From: JAJFKJ01 sp964443025
GTDB lineage: Bacteria > Pseudomonadota > Gammaproteobacteria > JABCZS01
Assembly (NCBI GenBank): GCA_964443025.1
Contig: CAYUEL010000045.1
Span: 1 to 14,851, forward strand
Direction: 5' to 3'
DNA: 14,851 bases
Positions within the stretch are counted from its first letter, which is position 1. Every line of letters starts with the position of its first letter. Below the pieces are notes generated by a model. The model made no database searches, was not told where the DNA came from, and saw nothing but the letters and a program-made list of their open reading frames with translations. The position numbers were made by a program, and so were the translations under genes. Shown here piece by piece: positions 7,983 to 14,793 of the stretch.

Positions 7983-8377
7983 TGAATGGAGTAGACACCA
8001 ATGTGCTGGTTCGATATTTGGTGCAAGATGATAAGGCTCAAACCCAGAGAGCGGCGCATTTTTTAGAAAATGAATGTACTCAAAAATCGCCCGCGTTTAT
8101 TACTGGAATTGTCTTGTGTGAGTTGGTGTGGGTGCTTGAAGCGGGGTATCATTATTCTCGCTCGCAAATCGCAACGGTTATTGAACATATTCTAAGAACT
8201 CGCCAGTTTCATATTCATGAACCTGATATTTTGTGGAGAGCGTTGAAAGGTTATCAAGAAACCAATGTCGATTTTTCAGATCACTACATCATTCAATTGA
8301 ACCGTGAACAGGGTTGCGCGAACACAATGACGTTTGATAAAAAAGCGGGGAAACTGCCCCATGCTTGTTTATTGTGA
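7982..8377 (+). CDS. vapC: PIN-domain ribonuclease toxin (VapC-like)
   Basis: This is a Mg-dependent ribonuclease toxin that would cut cellular RNA when the antitoxin is degraded; the target (tRNA or rRNA in known VapCs) cannot be told from sequence. The 131-residue protein is a complete PIN domain. D5 in VDTNVLVRYL, E47 in CELVWVL, D100 in DFSDHYI and D119 in TFDKKAGKL supply the acidic quartet, so it looks active. The start overlaps the antitoxin stop by one base and needs no ribosome site of its own. The pair sits inside an islet of unrecognised genes, where it may act as a stabilising element. Confidence in the family is high. Confidence 0.92.
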   Translation: MNGVDTNVLVRYLVQDDKAQTQRAAHFLENECTQKSPAFITGIVLCELVWVLEAGYHYSRSQIATVIEHILRTRQFHIHEPDILWRALKGYQETNVDFSDHYIIQLNREQGCANTMTFDKKAGKLPHACLL

Positions 8378-8395
8378 CATAAGATTTAACTAATC

Positions 8396-8413
8396 ATACC
8401 CCTTGGGTATTTT
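8396..8413 (+). terminator. Weak hairpin terminator after the toxin gene
   Basis: ATACCC (8396-8401), a 3-base loop and GGGTAT (8405-8410) are followed by TTT. The 6-bp stem and short T-run make it a weak intrinsic terminator at best. Its position 18 bases after the toxin stop is appropriate. Confidence 0.3.
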
Positions 8414-8452
8414 ATCCCTAAGCCCTTGTTACAAATTTTCACACTTTACCCA

Positions 8453-8481
8453 TTGCAAAAAGTAAGTGACCTCGATACACT
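8453..8481 (+). promoter_or_regulatory. Candidate promoter of the 848-residue protein gene
   Basis: TTGCAA (8453-8458), a 17-base spacer and TACACT (8476-8481) each match four of six consensus positions. This would give a leader of about 65 bases before the strong ribosome site at 8542. The next gene has a similar TTGCAA-N17 arrangement. It is a weak call made by eye. Confidence 0.3.
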
Positions 8482-8541
8482 GGGGCCTATTAAGTTGTTT
8501 CCCAAACAGTGTTGTATAAGGGAAGAAAAAGAAGTAGTTAA

Positions 8542-8548
8542 AAGGAGG
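8542..8548 (+). promoter_or_regulatory. Strong ribosome binding site that fixes the start at 8555
   Basis: AAGGAGG is a near-perfect Shine-Dalgarno sequence. It is 6 bases before ATG 8555 and 3 before ATG 8552, while the more upstream TTG at 8426 has no ribosome site. This argues that the 42-43 codons open upstream are leader, not protein. Confidence 0.75.
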
Positions 8549-8554
8549 TTGATG

Positions 8555-11101
8555 ATGGGCGGTACTGTAGCTGCGGTTATTAATGAGCTAAAAGAACTTA
8601 ACAAAGACAACATAAAAACCCGGTTTGAATTATTACAAGCATTCTTGAAATTATTTAGTACTTTACCTATTGAACAGTCTTCTACAGAAGATCTTATTTC
8701 TACGCTAAAATTCCCAAAAGACTTTTTTGATCGTTTAACCAAAATTATTCGTGATCATAAATCCAGATGCAAAGAAATTGGGGGAATTGTAAGGTTATGG
8801 GCTAACTCTTCTCCCGAAACCCATGCGCAGGTTGATGAAATTTATAAACATTTGTTACGCTTGCAATTTGAGGGGAGTTATAGAAAAGCTTTAAAATCTG
8901 CAGGGCCAAACAAAGCTGCTATCGAAGACGATTATAGAAAAAATATTAAAAATTTACCTGCAATACCCAAAACTCGTACGGAATGGGAAACGCTTTTAGT
9001 CAATGCTTGCATTAATATCCCACCAACCTGCCAAAGCCATAAAGAGCTTCAAGCGCTTTACAATGAGTGTAACGCGGTCAGCGAAAAAGCTGATCAGCAA
9101 GCGCGAGCCTATCGCCCTGAGGCTGCCGCCACAAGTGTAGCAGCTTGTGAGATATTGAAAGCATTTAGTGAAGGTACTAATGACTTTGCAACAAAAGTTA
9201 CTATTGAGAAAGACAAGGAAACAGCACGAGAGATAGAGAAGATTCATGAGGAAAATAAAAATAATAATCAGAACGAAGAATTAAATGAAGAGCTATTAAG
9301 AGTGGAGATTTGTGATTTTTTAGGCGTTTCACAGACACAACTTTTAATGGTATTGTGCCATATGTATGTGGCACCTAAGCCCGACTATCTAAAGTTGAAA
9401 GGGGAAGATATATTTTTTGATGTAAACAATAAAGAACCCCGTTACAGAAAAATTTTGTTGAATGCCATCGCTCAAATTTGTGAAGGGAAAACGACTGTTA
9501 AAAATATAGTAGAGGGTATTGAGCAGAAGGTTGAGACATCTTCAGAGCTCAAAACAACCAATAAAAATATTATTGATGCAATAATAATACTTAAGAAACA
9601 AGGGCGGCTTAATATGGCTGAGCCTTTACCTGTTGTACCCGCAAAGCACGTTAAATCACGAAATGAATCTGTGAAGTTGTTATTGCGTACTTTTTTGAAC
9701 GTCCATCCCAATGAAGAGTTAATGAAGCTTCAAAGAACGGTTGAGATGCCCGTGGGTGAGAACGGCAGCTCCAGCAATTTGAATACATCAACGAGTACTG
9801 TAACCCTAGCTACGGGTGTGGACGGTGTTATTGACAACTTGCAACATCTTGATTCTAACAATATAAAAACACGGTTAGAATTATTACAGGTGTTCTTAAA
9901 ATTATTTAATATGTTAGCTGTTAAAGAATCTTCTTCTGGGGAAGAGCATAATTCAGGGCTGGAATTTCCGCAGGATTTTTTTGATCGTTTAGATAAGATT
10001 GTTAGTGCACATAACTCCAAATCCTTGAGTGGTTCTCTCGAAACTTCCGCACAGATTGAAGAACTTAATCAGCATTTATCAAGCAGAAAAAATAACAACT
10101 CTGGTGAGACTTCTGAATCTCGTGCGCAATGGGAAAAGCTTTTGACAAGTGCTTTAATTAAAATACCGCCGGCTTGTCAAAGCCATCAAGATCTTAAACA
10201 GCTTTACATTGAATGCAGTGCCATAAGTAAAAGAGCCGAATTGCAAGCGCGAACGTACCGTCCCAATGCTGAAGATGCTCATGAAACATTGCAGGCATTT
10301 AGCAAAGGTGGTGAAAGTTTTGTGGAAGAAATTGCAAAGAGGAGCGAGAAAGAAAAGCAAGCTAAGCTTGCGGATGTTATGAAACAATATCAGATTCACC
10401 TTCAGCATGGCGAGAAGGAAGACGATGTTAATAGCAATTTAGGCACCATGAATGGCACAATGAGATCAGCGGGCAGTAAAGCAACCTATTTAACTACGTC
10501 CAAGAAAAAAGAGCTTTATTTAAATGAAGAGATGTTAAGGCTGTTTGTTTCTGATTTTTGGGGTGTTTCTATCACGTCACTTTTTATGATGTTGTGCCAT
10601 ATGTATGTGGCGCCTAAACCGGATTATTTAAATTTGATTGGTGGAGACGCATCGTCTGAGATGAATGATGCAAAATTAAGAATGCCCTTGTATACAGCGA
10701 CGAATGGTCATAAAGTTAATGAAGAAGAGCTGCGCTACAAAAAGATTTTGCTTGATGCCATATATCAGATTTGCGAAGAGGCGGGCACTTTAGAAGCAAT
10801 AGTTGTAAAGCTTGAAAAACAAGTAGCTTCGACGCCAGATGCAATACGTTCAAGTATTACCAATAAAAATATTATTGATGCCCTAGAGTTACTCAAGAAA
10901 AAAGGGCTTCTCAATATGCGTGAGCCTTTACCTCTAGCGCCACAGGAAGGAGCTAGCGTTTATCAGGGTTACATTAAAACGCGCAATGTATTAGTAAGTC
11001 GACTATTGCTGTCCTTTTTAATGGCGCATCCGGATGATGAATTGGAAAAGCTTCAACAAAGTATCGAAGCCAATGCAAAAGCGGTCAAGAAAGCAAAGTA
11101 A
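8555..11101 (+). CDS. Large unrecognised cytoplasmic protein made of two tandem homologous halves
   Basis: I do not recognise a known domain. The 848-residue protein has no signal peptide or membrane segment and is rich in charged, helical-looking sequence. It consists of an ancient duplication. Residues about 5-397 align with about 422-838: VINELKEL/VIDNLQHL, IKTRFELLQAFLKLF/IKTRLELLQVFLKLF, FPKDFFDRL/FPQDFFDRL, IPPTCQSHKEL/IPPACQSHQDL, ARAYRP/ARTYRP, LCHMYVAPKPDYL (267-279 and 680-692, identical) and TNKNIIDA (335-342 and 769-776, identical). The second unit has two extra Ser/Thr-rich insertions. The C-terminus ends in a Lys/Ala tail (AKAVKKAK). It precedes the next unknown gene by 90 bp on the same strand. 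An effector or other host-interaction role is a guess from context only. Confidence 0.8.
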   Translation: MGGTVAAVINELKELNKDNIKTRFELLQAFLKLFSTLPIEQSSTEDLISTLKFPKDFFDRLTKIIRDHKSRCKEIGGIVRLWANSSPETHAQVDEIYKHLLRLQFEGSYRKALKSAGPNKAAIEDDYRKNIKNLPAIPKTRTEWETLLVNACINIPPTCQSHKELQALYNECNAVSEKADQQARAYRPEAAATSVAACEILKAFSEGTNDFATKVTIEKDKETAREIEKIHEENKNNNQNEELNEELLRVEICDFLGVSQTQLLMVLCHMYVAPKPDYLKLKGEDIFFDVNNKEPRYRKILLNAIAQICEGKTTVKNIVEGIEQKVETSSELKTTNKNIIDAIIILKKQGRLNMAEPLPVVPAKHVKSRNESVKLLLRTFLNVHPNEELMKLQRTVEMPVGENGSSSNLNTSTSTVTLATGVDGVIDNLQHLDSNNIKTRLELLQVFLKLFNMLAVKESSSGEEHNSGLEFPQDFFDRLDKIVSAHNSKSLSGSLETSAQIEELNQHLSSRKNNNSGETSESRAQWEKLLTSALIKIPPACQSHQDLKQLYIECSAISKRAELQARTYRPNAEDAHETLQAFSKGGESFVEEIAKRSEKEKQAKLADVMKQYQIHLQHGEKEDDVNSNLGTMNGTMRSAGSKATYLTTSKKKELYLNEEMLRLFVSDFWGVSITSLFMMLCHMYVAPKPDYLNLIGGDASSEMNDAKLRMPLYTATNGHKVNEEELRYKKILLDAIYQICEEAGTLEAIVVKLEKQVASTPDAIRSSITNKNIIDALELLKKKGLLNMREPLPLAPQEGASVYQGYIKTRNVLVSRLLLSFLMAHPDDELEKLQQSIEANAKAVKKAK
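8567..11068 (+). repeat. Intragenic tandem duplication (two units of about 1.2 kb)
   Basis: Unit A is 8567-9745 and unit B is 9818-11068, joined by a Ser/Thr/Gly linker (SSSNLNTSTSTVTLATG). The units are diverged at DNA level, although short blocks such as the one coding for CHMYVAPKPDY stay nearly identical. The duplication is therefore old and maintained at protein level. Confidence 0.85.
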
Positions 11102-11134
11102 TGAAGCTTATCTGACCTATATGTAAATTTATGT

Positions 11135-11163
11135 TTGCAAAGTGGTAAAAGGATGTTTAGTAT
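11135..11163 (+). promoter_or_regulatory. Candidate promoter of the 606-residue protein gene
   Basis: TTGCAA (11135-11140), a 17-base spacer and TAGTAT (11158-11163) form a weak sigma70-like pair. It lies in the 90-base gap after the duplicated-protein gene and would give a leader of about 20 bases with the GGAGG ribosome site. Read-through from the upstream gene is equally possible, as no terminator is seen between them. Confidence 0.3.
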
Positions 11164-11191
11164 TAGTAAAGTATCAACGGAGGATTAAGTT

Positions 11192-13012
11192 ATGCCAAGG
11201 TCTTTTGTGATTCGGGAACAGTTAGCAGGGAATGAGAATTTTGACGTTCGCAATACCGCCAAACGTTGGCTAGGAGCCTCAGAAGGAACAACAGGCGAGG
11301 AACAATATTCAGAAGATGATGTTGTCAGCGTAACCAAGTCTCGATTGGAACAAGGGTCCCTCCCTGAAAATGTGAATTTAACAGAAGATGAAGTACGAGA
11401 ACTGCTTTTAAAACTTGTCGCCTACTCTCCCAAGGTCGCGAAAGAAGTATTAAAAACAGCTACTAAATCAGCAGATACGACAAAAGTAAATGAGTCAATA
11501 GACGATCAAAAACCTCTACCATTCAAAGCAGATAATAATTTTATCGCGCAAGTGGCTTTAGAAGAAAAGCCAAAGCAAGAAGCGGAAGAAGTAGCTTTAG
11601 ATAAGGCGAAAAAAGAACAAGCCATGAATTGGATAGCGCAAGCTAATTTAACAGAGATATCTAAATTTAATAATAAAATTTCAACTGCCCAAAACATATT
11701 GCAATACCGTGTGGGTGTCTTCAAATCAAACGATAAAACCTATTTCACAACAGAGACTATCGGAAATGCACTCGATGCCGCTAAATGCTCATTAACTTTG
11801 GCGGAAAAATTATTTGAGCCTCGTGGATTTTGGGTAAGAGTCTTTTGGGGGGCAGATTACTTTGCGCAAAATATCACGAAAGAGCAGGTCGAAGCTTTTT
11901 TAAAAGAAGAAAGTGATATCCCTGTGTATATCAGGGAACATGTGCGCTCTCGCGTACTTAATCCCAATTTTGCCGAAAAGCACTTGTTAGGTACAAGCTT
12001 AGATCGCTTCTTTAATGAGGCTGAAAAAGAGGCTATAAAAGCTAGAACATTTAAATTGTTGAAACCGGAAGTGAAGTCTACGGAGGCAGTAATTTCGAAT
12101 GTACCAGCACAAACTGTCACAGTTACCGTTGAAGCTATGCCTGCTAAACATGAATCTGAATTTAATATAGATTTAGAACAATACGGTCTAGCAGGTTCCA
12201 TCAGCTCTGCCCGTTCTTCAAAACCTTGGGATCAATATGGTGATGTAGCCAGCATGAGTTCAGAGGATTCAATCCTATCTGATTTAGGTCCTGAGGATTC
12301 AACTTCTCAGGCAGGTAGTCGCACAAAGCGTAAGGTAAATGAGAGTAGTGCGGAACAATACGATAATGAGACGGGAATTGATTTAACGGGTGTTGGGGCT
12401 AAAGAAACTAAAGCAGCAAGAAATGAGAGATTTGCTCAATTTATTCAAACAGGCGAAGAAAATATCGCTAATGGCATCAGTTATTCTGAGCCACAAGAGC
12501 CAACGCATGCTGCCACTGCTGAAGAACAAGAAGCGTTATATAAAACTTTAGGAAGAGGGGTGGCTAAAGAAGCTGCTATTGAAGGTTTAGATCGGCAAGA
12601 AAAAGCTTTATGGAAAGCTCGTGCGAAAGGGATTCCTGAAGCTGCAGCAGCGGAGGCTCTTCAAAAGCAAAAGCCTTCTGATAAACCTGTAATTGCTGTA
12701 ACGGAAAGTGCGTCTGCTGTTGATGTTAAAAGAGCTCCAGTTAATAGGAAATTGTTTGATAACTTGGACAATGTTTCAGTTACAAGCAGCAGGGCGAGCT
12801 CAGCGCGTATTGTAACGCACTTGCAACCGCAGTCGCCTGACGAAGTTGCACGCCGTGCACGTGCAGAAAGGCAGCGATTGGAATCAGAAAAAGCTGCCGA
12901 AGCACAACGCGAGAAAATTAAGTCGGGTGCTTTAGGCAATATGGGAACAGGCTCGCCAGTGAAACAAGATAACAATGGTTCGCCTCAAAAAGTAGTTAAA
13001 ACGCCGGGGTAG
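11192..13012 (+). CDS. Unrecognised protein with a Ser/acidic, probably disordered C-terminal half
   Basis: I do not recognise the family. The 606-residue protein has no signal peptide or membrane segment. Residues about 1-290 contain helical, charged sequence, including a compact-looking part at about 150-285 (ISTAQNILQYRVGVF, then RGFWVRVFWGADYF, then SLDRFFNEAEKEAIKA). From about 290 onward it is rich in Ser, Ala, Glu and Lys and looks disordered. A 24-residue tandem repeat sits at 448-471 and 472-495, with pattern AL[YW]K....G[VI]...AA.E.L..Q. The motif D-(D/N)-V-x-S-V-T-x-S-R or close variants appears at 42-51, 350-357 and 526-535. GGAGG, 8 bases before ATG, supports the start. It ends in TAG just before the palindrome cluster at 13031. 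A scaffold or secreted effector role is possible but unproven. Confidence 0.78.
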   Translation: MPRSFVIREQLAGNENFDVRNTAKRWLGASEGTTGEEQYSEDDVVSVTKSRLEQGSLPENVNLTEDEVRELLLKLVAYSPKVAKEVLKTATKSADTTKVNESIDDQKPLPFKADNNFIAQVALEEKPKQEAEEVALDKAKKEQAMNWIAQANLTEISKFNNKISTAQNILQYRVGVFKSNDKTYFTTETIGNALDAAKCSLTLAEKLFEPRGFWVRVFWGADYFAQNITKEQVEAFLKEESDIPVYIREHVRSRVLNPNFAEKHLLGTSLDRFFNEAEKEAIKARTFKLLKPEVKSTEAVISNVPAQTVTVTVEAMPAKHESEFNIDLEQYGLAGSISSARSSKPWDQYGDVASMSSEDSILSDLGPEDSTSQAGSRTKRKVNESSAEQYDNETGIDLTGVGAKETKAARNERFAQFIQTGEENIANGISYSEPQEPTHAATAEEQEALYKTLGRGVAKEAAIEGLDRQEKALWKARAKGIPEAAAAEALQKQKPSDKPVIAVTESASAVDVKRAPVNRKLFDNLDNVSVTSSRASSARIVTHLQPQSPDEVARRARAERQRLESEKAAEAQREKIKSGALGNMGTGSPVKQDNNGSPQKVVKTPG

Positions 13013-13030
13013 CGGGACTATTTCCTACGT

Positions 13031-13122
13031 CCTCTGTCGTTCCCGTGAAGGCGGGAATCCAGAGGAATATAACGTTGGATCCCCGCTGCAGTTTACCCCC
13101 GCGAAGGCGGGGGCGGGGATGA
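13031..13122. repeat. Cluster of GAAG-loop palindromes
   Basis: Two or three degenerate copies of the repeat seen at 5313-5340 lie side by side. The first has outer arms CCTCTG/CAGAGG (13031-13036 and 13060-13065) and inner arms TTCCCGT/GCGGGAA around GAAG. The second has arms ATCCCCGC (13079-13086) and GCGGGGAT (13113-13120) enclosing CCCCCGC-GAAG-GCGGGGG (13096-13113). It fills the gap between the 606-residue protein and the phosphotransferase. No T-run follows, so it is not an ordinary intrinsic terminator, though such stems may still stop or stabilise transcripts. Confidence 0.7.
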
Positions 13123-13202
13123 CCGCCAAAAATAGACCATACTCTTAATTTTCGAGCAACAACTCTGTTTCCTCAAACAACCCCACCATCTCGCGTTCAT
13201 AG

Positions 13203-13208
13203 TATAAT
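13203..13208 (+). promoter_or_regulatory. -10 box of the phosphotransferase gene, nearly leaderless
   Basis: A perfect TATAAT ends 10 bases before ATG 13219, so the transcript should have a leader of only about 4 bases. No Shine-Dalgarno is present and the -35 region has no good hexamer. The layout resembles that of the 5'-nucleotidase gene at 5352. Confidence 0.5.
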
Positions 13209-13218
13209 TCTCCCTACT

Positions 13219-14121
13219 ATGACCAACACACCCTGGCGGCAAACTATTTCCATTGACGAGCAACTGGCGCGGCGTCTTATCGCCCAGCAGTTTCCGGACA
13301 TTCAGATTAAAACGCTTGAATACCTCGGTGAGGGGTGGGATAACCTCGTTTATCGTGTGAATGATGATCTTGTGTTTCGATTTCCGCGCCGCAATGAATT
13401 TGCGATTGATTGCATGCGCCTGGAAATTGAAGTGATGGCGCAAGTGGCGGGTCTTTTGCCTTTGCCGGTTTCATTTCCTATTTATATTGGCAAACCCTGT
13501 GTTGATTATCCGCATCCCTTCGCGGGATATTATTATTTGCCGGGAAAGCCCATCGAGAAAATGCGTTTAGAAGAATTGCCTGACACCGATTTGCTTGAAA
13601 ACCTCGCGTTATTTTTAAAAGTGTTGCATGCGATACCGATTGAAAAGATCGATGCACACATTCCTTATGAACCTGAGAAAATGAATTATCCTTCGCGGGT
13701 GGAAAAGATTATTGAAGCGGTGAATATATTTGAAGAGCCAGATAAAATTCTTAAATATGTTGCCGATTTAAAATCAGCATTTCCGGTGCAAGATAAACAT
13801 TGCATTGTGCATGGCGATTTGCATGTACGGCATATATTAATGAATGGTAATTCCATGAGCGGCATCATTGATTGGGGTGATGTTCAAGTGAATACGCCTG
13901 CGGTGGATTTGTCTTGTATTTATGCGTTATTTGCGCGAGAACATCATGAACGGTTTTGGAAACATTACGGCCCCGTGTCAGAAACCATGAAAAAACAAGC
14001 GCAATTTCGTGCGATCTATTCCAATTGTTTATTGGGGCAATATGCGCTTGATATTAAAGATAAGCTGTTGTTTGAAAAATGTTCGCAGGGGTTACAGTAT
14101 ATTGTCATTGCGAGGCCGTAG
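13219..14121 (+). CDS. Aminoglycoside/macrolide phosphotransferase-family kinase (APH fold)
   Basis: This is a protein-kinase-fold enzyme that would transfer phosphate from a nucleotide to a hydroxyl group of a small molecule in the cytoplasm; the substrate is unknown. The N-lobe has GEGWDNLVYRV and LVFRFPRR (about residues 37-57). The catalytic loop is HGDLHVRHIL with base D200. It has His where many APHs have Asn, a pattern also seen in macrolide kinases of the Mph type. The metal-binding IIDWGD carries D218. The length of 300 residues fits the family, so it looks intact. The last codons (IVIARP and TAG) fall within the dispersed palindrome that starts at 14104, so the native C-terminus may have been replaced. 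A chromosomal housekeeping or detoxifying role is as likely as drug resistance. Confidence 0.88.
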   Translation: MTNTPWRQTISIDEQLARRLIAQQFPDIQIKTLEYLGEGWDNLVYRVNDDLVFRFPRRNEFAIDCMRLEIEVMAQVAGLLPLPVSFPIYIGKPCVDYPHPFAGYYYLPGKPIEKMRLEELPDTDLLENLALFLKVLHAIPIEKIDAHIPYEPEKMNYPSRVEKIIEAVNIFEEPDKILKYVADLKSAFPVQDKHCIVHGDLHVRHILMNGNSMSGIIDWGDVQVNTPAVDLSCIYALFAREHHERFWKHYGPVSETMKKQAQFRAIYSNCLLGQYALDIKDKLLFEKCSQGLQYIVIARP

Positions 14122-14182
14122 GCCGAAGCAATCTATTCGAGAAGTGGATTGCTTCGGCTTGCTGCGCAAGCCTCGCAATGAC
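14104..14182. repeat. Long nested palindrome overlapping the phosphotransferase 3' end
   Basis: The outer arms GTCATTGCGAGGC (14104-14116) and GCCTCGCAATGAC (14170-14182) are perfect 13-bp inverted repeats. The inner arms GCCGAAGCAATC (14122-14133) and GATTGCTTCGGC (14147-14158) are perfect over 12 bp. A partial extra end, CGCAATGACGAGA, follows at about 14198-14210. This type of ATTGCGAGG...CCTCGCAAT element is a dispersed, MITE-like repeat in several bacterial genomes. Here it covers the stop codon of the upstream gene and could also serve as its mRNA 3' hairpin. Confidence 0.75.
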
Positions 14183-14226
14183 GAAGAAAAAACGCGTTTC
14201 GCAATGACGAGATACACAAAAGAAAA

Positions 14227-14246
14227 AGCCCCCAGGGTTGGGGGCT
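14227..14246 (-). terminator. Intrinsic terminator for minus-strand transcription
   Basis: On the minus strand, AGCCCCC, the loop CAACCCT and GGGGGCT are followed by a T-rich tract (TTTTCTTTTGTG). That is a 7-bp GC-rich stem with a T-run. In the + direction no T-run follows, so it does not serve the phosphotransferase gene. It implies a transcript arriving from the right, where no large minus-strand gene is visible. Confidence 0.65.
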
Positions 14247-14316
14247 AATAGTACCAATGTAATTGGAGATTGACGAGGATTAGTTTATCAAACTGTACGA
14301 AGATGCCAATCGCCAT
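14245..14316 (-). CDS. Possible 23-residue small protein, or body of a small RNA, ending at the terminator
   Basis: A minus-strand ORF from ATG 14316 to TAG 14245 reads MAIGIFVQFDKL and ends in LQLHWYY. It is preceded by GAGGGG only two bases before the ATG, which is tight spacing. An in-frame TGA lies just upstream, so it is not the tail of a larger gene. Its stop codon abuts the terminator stem exactly. The same stretch could be the 3' part of a small non-coding RNA. I know no matching family. Only the arrangement supports it, so treat it as a candidate. Confidence 0.2.
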   Translation of the reverse strand: MAIGIFVQFDKLILVNLQLHWYY

Positions 14317-14406
14317 ATCCCCTCAAGATGTGTAGGAAATTGATGCTTTGTTGATGTGTTAAAGTCTGATGTTGCTGATTGATTTTTGAACAGTTTTTTT
14401 CTTTCA

Positions 14407-14558
14407 CCCTCACCCTAACCCTCTCCCGCTCTTCAGTATTTGGGTTTTTCAAATTATTGTAGGGCGGGAGAGGGGACGGTTTTTTAAGTTCCCTCTCCCG
14501 CGAGGTGGGTTTGCTACAAAGTATAAAGATTGAACGCGGGAGAGGGTTAGGGTGAGGG
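14407..14558. repeat. 152-bp symmetric inverted-repeat element (MITE-like)
   Basis: Perfect 23-bp terminal inverted repeats lie at 14407-14429 and 14536-14558; their core is CCCTCACCCTAACCCTCTCC. An inner pair, GCGGGAGAGGG (14464-14474) and CCCTCTCCCGC (14491-14501), repeats part of the same core. Both pairs are centred on 14482.5 and the two intervening loops are each 34 bases but diverged in sequence. It has no coding capacity, so it looks like a non-autonomous palindromic element. I see no obvious target-site duplication. Confidence 0.75.
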
Positions 14559-14630
14559 ATGCCGCAAGGATGCATGCTTGCAATAAACATTTCCATTATT
14601 TCCCATTTGCCATCTTGCAACAATCCTATC

Positions 14631-14707
14631 CGTGAGCCGCGAACGCTAGAGAGCGGATGTAGGAAGCATGATTTCTCGCACCCGCTCTCTTGTGTTCGCG
14701 GCTCACG
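14631..14707. repeat. Inverted repeat with 26-bp arms
   Basis: The arms at 14631-14656 and 14682-14707 match at 24 of 26 positions; each begins or ends with CGTGAGCCGCGAAC or its complement. The 25-base loop contains no gene. It is a separate palindrome family from the others in this window and probably a REP-like dispersed element. Confidence 0.7.
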
Positions 14708-14793
14708 TAAAGGCTTTCTGGCTTTCTATTGCTGTTGCCATTTTGGTGCCGGTTCTTTGTTTAGATATATTAGTGCTGCGCGCGTAGCCGGAG

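Noticed and set aside
8426..8554. TTG start at 8426 extending the duplicated protein
   Set aside because: No ribosome site precedes it, while a near-perfect AAGGAGG lies before ATG 8555, and the extension has no counterpart in the repeat units.
13031..13122. CRISPR array
   Set aside because: The units are palindromes of unequal length, nested and unevenly spaced, with no constant repeat-spacer periodicity and no cas genes nearby; the Fe-S nuclease at 73-2043 is AddB-like, not Cas4.
13219..14121. Calling the kinase a specific macrolide or aminoglycoside resistance gene
   Set aside because: Only family-level motifs are visible; the His in the catalytic loop hints at Mph-like enzymes but does not establish the substrate.
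14227..14316. Amino-acid attenuator (leader peptide with WYY codons before a terminator)
   Set aside because: The gene downstream on that strand would be the oppositely oriented phosphotransferase, so there is no operon to attenuate, and no alternative antiterminator fold is evident.
14288..14623. Minus-strand 111-codon ORF
   Set aside because: Most of it is translation of the 152-bp palindrome, giving Arg/Glu/Val runs with no protein-like pattern or ribosome site.
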